Source: Clonostachys chloroleuca (Eukaryota > Ascomycota > Sordariomycetes > Hypocreales > Bionectriaceae). From it: a stretch of DNA of 64,000 bases. The notes under the pieces are model-generated. The model did not search any database and was not told the DNA's origin. It saw only the letters and a list, made by a program, of their open reading frames with translations. Position numbers and translations under genes: made by a program. Location of the stretch: contig JBANAY010000004.1 of the NCBI GenBank assembly GCA_037952775.1, positions 11,780,001 through 11,844,000 of the forward strand, read 5' to 3'. Position 1 is the stretch's first letter, and every line of letters begins with the position of its first letter. This document shows, piece after piece, positions 55,397-64,000 of the stretch.

Positions 55397-57756
55397 TCAA
55401 CTCAAATAAGGAAAGCTCTCCCACAACGAGATATCAAGACTGTCCCAATCAAGAAACATGTCCCCTGATTCTAGAGGTGTGTTGTTCCCCAGTGAGCATG
55501 TAGCAAATAAATCATTCATTTGCACGGGCTGTTGCTCCTCGCTGGGTTGGGCCGCACGATTCGCATCTCTCGCCTGCCCCTCTGGTTGATGCCGTTCAAA
55601 GTTGAATAACTTTGACACATAAGCTGTCCTGCTCTTCGTAGATGATTTCTCGCGGCGCTCATTAATCACATTAGAAAGAGAGGTAAGAATATCGTAGTAT
55701 AAGGTCGCCTGAGAGCTCTTGGCTCCCAGGGAGTTGAGCAGTTCTCGTGCGCCATGAAAAGCGGACTCGATTCCATAATCAACAACGTCCTTGGCAAAAA
55801 TTTGGAACCCGAGTACCAGGCCAGCTGGGAAGATAATTGATCTGTACCCGGTCAGTCAGAGGTATCCAGAGAACATCTTTAAAAAAATAAAAATAAATAA
55901 AAAAAGCCGCTTACATTATGGTTGCCATATTTGCCTTCAGCAAACCAAGCTTTCTCGCCCCTGAACATGTTTGGACTATGAATATGGCAGCATCAAGACA
56001 CGCAGATGCCAAATGAGAGTGAACCATTCCTCCAATCTGCGGCTGGATCAGCGTAGATACCAGTATAGGCCGAGTGACCAGCGTGACGGCAAAATAATAA
56101 AGACAAGATACGTGTACGCGTCCAATTGCGCTCTTCTCGGCGTCGGAATCGGCGAGATCTGTCTGTGAAGGCGAAGTACGGAGAAATTGAGGGAGGCCCT
56201 GACTCCATTTCTCAAGTTCTTGTAGATTCTCTTCTATCATGGGAATAGAGATCTCTTTCCGATCATAGAGTTTTTCGACGATATTGCTTATCAGCGATAC
56301 CATTTTGTAGGACGCAACAAGGCAAATCATTCCCCGGTCCTGAGATGAGGCAACTACGTCATCAACGAGGCCCTGCAAATCAGACTGGACTCCTGCAGTG
56401 GCAGGCGGGCGGCCTAATATCGAGCTGATAGGAATGTCCATGACTCTAAGACTCATCCATACTCTTAGCCTAAGCCGTAGAATTAGTTTGAAAGCCCTTG
56501 CGATAGATAGGAGGGTTGAAGAGTACCTGAGTTGATGTTTTGAATCTTTCATGTCTGTATAAGTTTCAGGGCTATGCAACCCTAGTGACAGCGCGGCTCT
56601 CGCAGCAATTCCGAGATACATGAAAGCCGTGTTCCTGCGACATTCCCCCAGGAGATAGAAGGACATTATTAGAAATATTCTAACCATATCAATATCCGGG
56701 TCTTCAAGCATCCCAGAAAAGGCTTGGGCCTGTGCCTCGCTAAAATACGCCAGCTCGCGATCGTACGTGTCGGCTGATGGATCACACTGAAGACCAACAG
56801 CTATGATGAGCTGAACAAGCGCTCTTTTCTGGAGACTCCCTCCACCAGAGGTCGTCAGGAGCTGTTCCATTTCTTGTGGACAGAAAGGGTCTATCAAACC
56901 CCCGGTCTATCAAATGACGGTTAGTAAACGGCATGCATACCAGAATAGATCTCAGTACTTACCACTTCGTAGAAGCATTTGGCATACATGAGCTTATCCT
57001 CCATCTTCATTTCACTAGGACTGGAAACTTGTGCTCTTGTTTGCGGCGACTCCTTCTCGAGCATGGTGTCGCTTTTGCCATGACGAGAAAATTGCGAAGG
57101 TCCGACTTGAGCAGATATAATGGCCCTCACGGCCTGCAGAAATGAGAGAGAGCCTCCTCCCCCTATGTAGACTAGAAAAAATTTCAGCATTCACGTCTTG
57201 CATGGTCAAATCCAAGCTTCGTACCTCGCTCGCCTCGCAGGTTCAGCAACATTCGAGGGGACGGCTTCATTGAAAGCAACGACAAGGCGCTAGAATCGTC
57301 CACATCACTCATAACCTGTACCGGGGGCTCTAAATTAACAATTGTGGAAGAATTGTCAACTTCTATCGTACGAGCCTCCGAGGGTGATATTGAAGCAATT
57401 CCACTGGGCACAACAGGGGCCGTCGAATGACTGAGCATGGACGCATCCTCAAAGGCGGAGAAGGCTGTTGAGTCTGAAACCGCAGCACCGGTGCTACGTC
57501 TAGTGTTTGGTGGGCTTGTCGTAAGAGGTTGCTGACTCCCATTCGGGGGCTTCGAATTTGATAGTCCTATCCCGATACCTACAGAATGGCGATTTCCCCC
57601 AGGGCGGTGGGAAATGAAACACGAACTGCCCAGGCCGCGACGCAGGCAGTGGGTGCAGGGTGCCGTGCCTGAGCATCTCTTCTTTGCCTCTCTGCAAGCA
57701 TTGCAAGCCTCGGCGGCTCTTTGGCGCTGGCTCGAGAGCAACTTGGGGCGCGGCAT
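55397..57756 (-). CDS. Zn2Cys6 transcription factor with fungal_trans domain
   Basis: A 706-aa nuclear regulator from five exons (57756-57225, 57171-56963, 56906-56527, 56469-55915, 55841-55397), introns 53-73 bp. The zinc cluster is C18-x2-C21-x6-C28-x5-C34-x2-C37-x8-C46, the same spacing as the regulator at 3532-5631. The two also share the middle-domain signature (ECRRNTAFMYLGIAARAALSLGLH here; SSRRNAAFMYLGISVRGAYALGLH there), so they are probably paralogues of one subfamily. The C-terminus is acidic with aromatic residues (LDWDSLDISLWESF), a likely activation domain. The start at 57756 is chosen because it puts the cluster at the expected distance; upstream in-frame sequence lacks an ATG. 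Target genes unknown. Confidence 0.9.
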
Positions 57757-58863
57757 CGCAGGATGTGCCGGACGCCGGCGACCGGTGGTATGTCGCCGCG
57801 AGATATTTCCGAGGCAAGAAATACTCGACGCGCGTGAGGCGCGCCCCACAGCCACAGATTTGAAGCTTCCACTGGGAGGGCTGAGGTACCAGGTGCGTGA
57901 TACAGGAAGCAGTGGTTAATCTCAGCCGTGTGTCAATTGCTGTTGATGCTTGAAAACGAGGTTGGCCTAACCACACGCCCCCCTGCCGTTCCCGACGTGC
58001 GAAGTCTGGGGAAATCTCACGTGCATCCGCACAGCCACCAGCCACCGACCCACCCGGCAACAAGACTCGATCCAAAGCAGTGCTCCAAGTCGTGAGCTCA
58101 GCTCCCTCGCTGAGCAATCACGAGGAAACTCGAGTAGGCCGGAAACCCATTGTTCTCTTATTTTCAAATATCCCATGAATTATCTTGAGCCATACCCTAC
58201 CTTAACTATTTCAACGACAAACTGATGCTAGAATTGATGTTAAACATATTGCGGATGTATAGGGTAGTTGCTTTCTCGTCAGAGTTTAGACATACTACGC
58301 ATATCAAAGTAGGAAAATTAGGAGTTTGAAACTCTATGATAGATTTGAAGGGATATTGGATGGTGTCAATCCTATGCTCCTCTCTGAGGAACCTTACAAG
58401 TACTCAATCACAACAACAATGAATCCGAGGGATTGAGCTAGCGTGTAAGACCTGTTCACATACTCAATAATAACAGAATCTCCCGAGTAATAGCGCTGAA
58501 CTAAGATGATTGTCGGAGCAAAATCACAGGGCGAACCCGAGAGCTCTACTCATTGAATTTGAGTCATTCCGCCTCACTGGGATGAATCATGGAGTGATTC
58601 AATTTCGGCTCGCTAAAAATACATAAGTACTATGAGCGGGATGTTTAGCATTGGTTTGGATAGTGGCACTTATTTCGCGTTTCATTATTGATGAGACGCC
58701 CAAGACAATGTAGCAGTTCATTAAAAGAGACAGTAACTATCGTACAAGTCTCACTTGGATCTATCTTGAAGCCATTGTTTTCGGACTAAACATGTTTCTT
58801 TTTTGTCCATTTGTTGACATCCTCTTCACCACTTCAGCGGTACAACATGATACGTCGCCCAAC
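57757..58863. promoter_or_regulatory. Upstream region of the Zn2Cys6 gene
   Basis: 1.1 kb between the regulator's start and the 3' end of the nitroreductase-like gene. The first 400 bp are GC-rich with open but motif-less frames on both strands. No further feature. Confidence 0.45.
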
Positions 58864-59651
58864 CTATGCGCCAAATACCTTGAGTTTCTCGCTCAGTGGT
58901 TTGAAAGTCTTCTCACCTGGCTCACCAGCTCGTCCACCAAAGACGAGTTGAGACTTGAGCCGCCAGGTAGCAGGAAGGTTCCACGTCGTGGAGATCTCCT
59001 CATTGACGAGGTTGTAATGCTGGAGGTTGGCACCAAGGCCTTTGGCCTCTAGGGCTGTCCAGGCAGAATGTTGCAACATACCACCTGACTCGGTAGCCCA
59101 AACTGGGAATTCATCTGCGTATGCAGGAATATTGGCGGCAAGTTCCTGAACTACTGCCTCATCTACGAAAAAGAGGACCTGTTTGGTTCGTATGTTAGCC
59201 AACACATATGTACTGTGATAGCTTATACGGGATATTGCGTGCATAGCAGACTCGAACTTACTGATCCTGCAGCATCCTTGAACGTGGCGATACGGTCGCG
59301 TGTTGATTCCCATTGATCCTCAGCTACGACGTTCTTCAGAGTGCGGCTGACAGTATCCCAGAACTTGTCATGCTCTTGGTCAAAGAGGATCACGACACGA
59401 TTGGACTGAGAGTTGAAGGCGCTGGGCACATCTTGGACTAAGTCCTGAACAATTTCAACAACCGTTTCTTTGCCAAATGGGAGTGTGTCGGTCAAAGCAT
59501 AGTATGTGCGGCGAGCTTTGACGAAGTCGAGGAATGATGTAGATGCAGATGTTGGGCCGCTAGCATAGTATTGGCCGGCTAGAAAGAAGATGGAGCAGAG
59601 GAGACCAGTTATGCTCAACCAAAATGTTGATCCTTGCTTAGAAGTGCTCAT
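58864..59651 (-). CDS. Nitroreductase-family protein, FRM2/HBN1 type, with membrane anchor
   Basis: 234 aa from exons 59651-59262 and 59178-58864 (83-bp intron, GTAAGT/ACAG). The core matches the fungal FRM2/HBN1 group: FLDFVKARRTYYALTDTLPF, VPSAFNSQSNRVVILFDQEHDKFWD, and, after the splice, TALEAKGLGANLQHYN and LVFGGRAGEPGEKTFKPL. These FMN-binding enzymes are linked in yeast to fatty-acid signalling and oxidative stress. Unusually, residues 10-27 (FWLSITGLLCSIFFLAGQ) form a hydrophobic segment before the domain, predicting a membrane-anchored or mitochondrial form. The upstream regulator gene points the same way but is over 1 kb distant. Confidence 0.9.
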
Positions 59652-60436
59652 TTTGTTGTTGTTCTTGGGGGATGAGGAAGAATGTGTATGCCTTCTAGGT
59701 TGCGGAGCTGGGACGAAGGGAAGGGTAGAGGAGGCGGGTTATACAGAATGTCACCGGTATTTGAAGGATCATTCCACGTGGCCCCATCTGGTTATAGGAT
59801 TAGTAATGGACTTATCTGTCTCACAACGACCGTAAAATAATTGAGACAGGTTTATTATACGCCATTTGGCTCAGGGATTTTGCAACGGATGGTCGCCTCA
59901 AACCGATATGGTTGCTTACAAATACAAGCTATAGGACACATATGCTGATCTGTTTCCAGATGCCACTTCCCAATTGTTGTCATTGGAAAATTTATTGGTT
60001 CTCAGTAAAGATCAGTAAAACTGAATTCAGTACACGTATACGAAAATAGATGAAAATCATGCCACAGCTTGTCAACTCTTATATCCGTACATCCGGAGCC
60101 TAATGGCACTTGACTTGGCACTCCTCAAACTCTCGATCAACAGCTTAAATATAGAAAATAATTTTCACCATTACCTAACGTGTAGCTCTCCTCTCTGGTG
60201 GTACTGAGGGAGCCGACCCGGCATTCGCTCCGTGGTTGCCATTTGTTACACACACCGCCCCTCATCCTCTTCACATAGACTCGATGATGCACAAGAATAT
60301 CAGGCATGCTGACATCCTCCTACTTCATAGACACGCTCGAACGACATGATATAATCCAAATCGAAGTTGCTCAACACCAGTAGCATGCTGCTGACACGGA
60401 TCATTGCAGCCTGCACATTTTGTATAGCTATATTGG
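59652..60436. other. Intergenic, no gene seen
   Basis: 785 bp, upstream of the nitroreductase-like gene and of the ankyrin remnant. Confidence 0.5.
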
Positions 60437-60838
60437 ATGACCCAGGTGCCGGAATACGTCGGGAAACTCATTTACAAAGGGGCCAATATTCATGCTATTG
60501 ATAGTAATGGATGTACGCTACTCATGGTAGTGATAAAAGGTTCGAAATCATCAACGGAAACAACAACCATACCATAATCATTAGTGGCAGTGGTAGCAAA
60601 AGTCGTGACTCAACTTGTGAATCGAGGAGCCAGTATCGAGTGCTCTGATAGTAATCACCGCACATGGCTATACACCATCTCTGATAGCAGCAACGCATCC
60701 TTGTTTTCAACAAAATCAGACACAGGCATACTACAACTTATTAGTAGTGGAGCTAACCTCGAGGCAAGAAGCATAGGTGGACTCGTGTTATATTATAGAC
60801 CACTTCACCAAATAATAATTCAATGTAGCGGTACTTAA
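60437..60838 (+). pseudogene. Ankyrin-repeat gene remnant
   Basis: Two short frames carry ankyrin-like units. The first, from ATG 60437, contains YKGANIHAIDSNGCTLLM and stops at TAA near 60577. The second, in another phase from about 60581, has VTQLVNRGASIECSDSN and ILQLISSGANLEARS and ends at 60838. No GT-AG join links them convincingly, and no neighbouring exon with full repeats was found, so it looks like a truncated fragment of a larger ankyrin protein. Confidence 0.55.
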
Positions 60839-61848
60839 TAGGACGGTATATGTTCTCAGGATCCAACAACTCGCGCCATTGTTAATAATTACAAGTATGT
60901 CCTATTGATCTGGTAGCTTTCATACGAAAATTGCTTCAACATATGCGATGTGAATAAAATCTCAATTAAATATAGGATGATTCTGTTTTGTTATTTCACT
61001 TTAGGATGCTAATAGGGTATGGCGTTAAGAGTCAAATTCCCTGCCCTTTGGTAGTGTCGCAGCGAATTCGACCACACAGCAAATTCGGCCACATAACAAT
61101 TTCGATTATAGAGGGCAGATAAAGGTGGTAGTGCAGTCTGATTTCTCACACATTGCTACTATCTAGGTCTCAACTTCAGAAACTAGCAAATAGTTGGCTG
61201 ACCGGATTTGCTCTTTGGCCGGAATTGCTGTGTGGCCGAATTTGCTGTGTAAGTGGCCGAATTTGCTGCAACACCGCCCGAGGGGGAAGTTTACCCAAAC
61301 TACCGAAAAAGGTGGGCCGGACACTAGCAGAAGGCGTTACGGTGCTGGCCACCATACTCGCTCACCCAATCCCTCACATAAACTGCGTTCGTGGTCCTGG
61401 AAACCGTGAATCGTTAGGTGCTAGGGGAGATAGGAAAGGATCCCGATAGTTTTAGATCTCATTCTAGTACCTGAGCCGGCGGTGTCATGTGTAGGTCTAG
61501 AAATTGCTGGCGGAAGAGGAACAGCTTCATGGTACGCACCCGACAGAGCATAGCCGACGCGCGGTGCACTATCCGGCCACAGCCGAATGCTTTCCAGGGC
61601 GTGCTTCCATGTCTTCGTGTGAATGCAAATCTGGGGCAACAATTAATGTCACCACAACAGAAAGTGTATATTGGTTTAACTACGAGAAGTTGTTACTTAT
61701 TTATTTGACTTGACGTGCATTCCAGCGGAGTATGGCGGCTTTCAGACTTGAGTTGTAGACATCAATATAGCGGAATACCGATCGCATTCTTTACAAGCTG
61801 ATACAATTTTATTAACCATCTATCAATGTCCGTAAAATTAATTTTTTT
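60839..61848. other. Intergenic with inverted-repeat cluster
   Basis: About 1 kb; contains the repeat cluster at 61060-61268. Frames at 61153-61713 are open but show no motif and partly translate the repeats. Confidence 0.5.
61060..61268. repeat. Inverted and direct copies of a 17-bp GGCCGAATTTGCTGTG unit
   Basis: The left arm at 61060-61092 carries two copies in reverse orientation (complement of GCAAATTCGGCC). The right arm at 61215-61268 carries three forward copies, the first with one mismatch. Arms of about 33 and 37 bp are near-complementary and enclose about 140 bp. It could be the ends of a small non-autonomous element, a strong hairpin, or repeated protein-binding sites. No flanking target duplication was recognised. 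Confidence 0.8.
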
Positions 61849-63559
61849 TCAAAGCATAGGCTTCAGGTCCTCTGCTACGGTAAAAGGAGCCTCGGTCTTG
61901 GCCTTGACTTCATCTACAGTCACACCGTCCGCAATTTCGATAAGGGTCAACCCATGAGCAAAGTCCACATCAAAGACGGCCTAGAAACAGTCCATTAGTC
62001 ACCGAAATGAAGGGACGAGCTTGGTGTCCAGGAGTGTAGAGTTCTTGACTTACAAGCTCAGTAATGATTCGCGAAACGCATGCTTTCCCGGTCAGAGGGA
62101 AGGCGCATTGCTTCAAGATCTTTGGGTTGCCCTTCTTATCCGTATGCTCCATGGTGACCACAACCTTCGTCTTGGATGGGTTACTTACCAAATCCATCGC
62201 ACCTCCAAAGCCCTTGACCTTTCCAGGGAGCATCCAGTTAGCGAGATCACCCCGGGCACTGACCTGCATCGCGCCGAGGATGGTCAGGTCAATCCTGCCG
62301 CTTCTGATCATGCCAAAGCTCTCCTCAGAGCCAAAGACAGATGCGCCCGGCTTCAATGTGACGGTTTCCTTGCCCGCGTTGATCAGGTCGGCGTCTTCTT
62401 GTCCACGTTGAGGATAGGGCCCAAGTCCCAGAATCCCATTTTCACTCTGGAGCTGGACTTCAACCTCGGGCCCGACGAAGCTGGGCGCGAGCATAGGCAT
62501 GCCGATTCCCAGGTTGGCATACATGCCATTCTTGAACTCCTTGGCTGCGCGACGAACGATGAGTTCTCGCTTTGCTGCAGTCTCACCAGTCCCCAGGGCG
62601 CTCTTGGCTTTTGAGTCGGGCTCGTTGGGGTCCTGTGCGAATGTGTACTTCTCAATGCCCTTCTCCGCCGTGCTCTTGATGACGCGCTTGACGTAGATGC
62701 CTGGGAGGTGGACAGCCTCGGGTGGAATTTCTCCCGGTTCGACAATCTCCTCCGCCTCCACGATAGTCATCTTGGCATTGCGGCCCATAGCGCCGTTGAA
62801 GTTCTGGGCAGCGAGGCGAAACTGGCAATTACCGAGCTTGTCGGCGCGGTATGCCTTGACGAAGGCGTAATCTCCCGCGATGCTATGTTCCAGCAGGTAG
62901 GATTTCCCATTGAACACCTTGACGTCCTTTGGAGGGTTATAGAGCTCAGGCGTACCGTCAGGCTTGTGTCGCACGGGTAGCTCGCCCGTTTGCACAACGG
63001 TGCCGTAGGCAGCGGGAGTGTAGAATGCCGGAATACCTTTGCCTCCAGCGGCGCACCTCTCGGCGAGCGTTCCTTGGGGTGTGAGCTCCAGCTCGACCTG
63101 TCCATTCAGATACATGCTCTCAAAGGTCTTATTCTCTCCAATATATGAAGCGATCATCTTTTTGATCTGCCCAGACTTGAGGAGCTTGCCCAGACCGCTG
63201 TTGTCGGTACCCGCGTTGTTTGAGGCGGCTGTGTGATCCCCTTGATCCCCTTCTTGGCGACCTCGTTGATGAGCGTATCTGGCACACCGCAGAGGCCGAA
63301 TCCACCACAGAGAAGAGTGCTGTCGCTCTTCATATCTTTCAGGGCCTCGGCTGCAGAGGGATAGACCTTGTTGATCTCTGCCCGCCTGGCTGTGGCCGAG
63401 AAGGTCCTGGCCAACAGGAGCGCGGGCTGGATGAGTTAGTCACACGGAAAACATTGAAATTGGTCGATGCTTTCTTCAGATTACACATCTTGAACTTACA
63501 TTTGAGCCGTACTTGCATGAGGCTTTCAAGGCCCTCGGCCAGAGCATTCGGGGAGCCAT
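61849..63559 (-). CDS. Succinyl-CoA:3-oxoacid CoA-transferase (SCOT), frameshifted
   Basis: A mitochondrial CoA-transferase activating acetoacetate or 3-oxoadipate with succinyl-CoA. Exons are 63559-63500, 63426-62054 and 61980-61849 (two introns of 73 bp). The first exon gives a presequence ([18 protein letters not shown]) that joins [18 protein letters not shown]. The alpha half has [14 protein letters not shown] and [12 protein letters not shown]; the beta half has [13 protein letters not shown] and the catalytic Glu in SENGILG. Near 63232 an extra CA dinucleotide (ACACA) throws the frame after KKGIKGIT; the next frame continues [18 protein letters not shown]. Removing two bases would give about 520 aa, the normal length. 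Otherwise conservation is excellent, so the lesion is recent or an assembly error. Confidence 0.85.
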
Positions 63560-64000
63560 TGTGTGTAGTAAATGGAAGAGAGACGTCAAAGAAATGGAGA
63601 TTGACTGCCTCAACGATCAAGGCCGCGACAGATACAGTATGGACAGACAGCAAAACAGATCACCATTCGAACATCAGATGATTGATAAGAATTTCGGCAT
63701 CACTCGCTCACCGTTCCTACATCGGAGACAGGACTCGCAACCGGCCCCTGCATCTCAAGCAACATCCGGCAGGCGACCGCGGCATAAATCAGTGCTCGGT
63801 TCGCTGCGAGGTGCCTTTCCCGACAGCGAGGCTGGGCGGTCCGCTGTTTCATTGGTCTAGCAGTGGGAGAATCGCCTCGTTCGCGCCGAGACTCAGCCAT
63901 TATTGGATGTCGGACTGTTGCCACGACCTACCGGATTGTTGCCGCGCTGTAAATCCGGTAATTGAAAACGAGAAACCAAAATCAAAGGCCTTATTGCCCA
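63560..64000. promoter_or_regulatory. Upstream region of the SCOT gene
   Basis: 441 bp to the window edge; minus-strand promoter of SCOT, including the palindrome at 63929-63960. The frame 63700-63924 (-) has no motif. Confidence 0.45.
63929..63960. promoter_or_regulatory. Inverted repeat TACCGGATT-N14-AATCCGGTA
   Basis: Perfect 9-bp arms separated by 14 bases, 370 bp upstream of the SCOT start. CGG-containing inverted repeats are the typical binding form of Zn2Cys6 dimers; a DNA hairpin is the alternative. No factor is assigned. Confidence 0.5.

Noticed and set aside
61153..61713. Overlapping plus-strand frames after the inverted repeats
   Set aside because: They partly translate the repeats and have no motif.

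Overview
The window comes from a filamentous ascomycete fungus (Pezizomycotina). Almost every gene is split by GT-AG introns of about 45-120 bp, often with a CTAAC/CTGAY-like branch site. The gene content is typical of that group: several Zn2Cys6 or related regulators, a GH71 mutanase, a tannase-family esterase, a wax-synthase-like acyltransferase, a DOMON/b561 protein and an intron-containing tRNA-Met. Species cannot be named from sequence alone. All exon joins below were derived by hand from reading frame, splice signals and family motifs.

Layout. 0.1-1.3 kb: an unrecognised ORF and a low-complexity ORF. 2-10 kb: an MBOAT/wax-synthase-like acyltransferase, a Zn2Cys6 regulator and a Baeyer-Villiger monooxygenase (BVMO), all on the minus strand, with a divergent HSL-type esterase. 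10-18 kb: a decayed F-box-like gene, a regulator-like gene without a zinc cluster, a divergent SDR/NmrA pair and a decayed SDR. 19.4 kb: tRNA-Met(CAT) with intron. 20.7-25.5 kb: an SMP-30-like propeller ORF without a start ATG, a broken conserved gene next to a 9-bp minisatellite, and a peroxisomal-type acyl-CoA ligase. 26-34.8 kb: an unknown ORF, GH71 mutanase, DOMON-b561 protein and SnoaL-like protein. 35.5-45.2 kb: J-protein, D-lactate dehydrogenase (cytochrome), an enol-lactonase-like hydrolase divergent from a family III CoA-transferase, and a hydroxyquinol-type intradiol dioxygenase. 45.7-54.6 kb: BTB-like repeat protein, frameshifted Zn2Cys6 regulator, decayed epimerase, tannase/feruloyl esterase, and a small PPxY membrane protein. 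55.4-64 kb: Zn2Cys6 regulator, FRM2/HBN1-type nitroreductase, ankyrin remnant, inverted-repeat cluster, and a succinyl-CoA:3-oxoacid CoA-transferase (SCOT) with a frameshift.

How the genes may work together (inference). Many enzymes fit stepwise catabolism of an aromatic or cyclic ketone. A BVMO converts a ketone to an ester and the divergent esterase splits it. An intradiol dioxygenase opens hydroxyquinol or catechol. Enol-lactonase-like, CoA-ligase and CoA-transferase enzymes handle the acids, with SCOT-type activation of 3-oxoadipate as the end step. The tannase would supply phenolic acids. No phenol hydroxylase, maleylacetate reductase or thiolase was seen, so the route is incomplete here. 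An alternative is a set of independent accessory loci, including tailoring enzymes of secondary metabolism.

A second theme is gene decay. At least six loci carry frameshifts, in-frame stops or missing start codons beside intact neighbours. That suggests an accessory, relaxed region, or a locally error-prone assembly.
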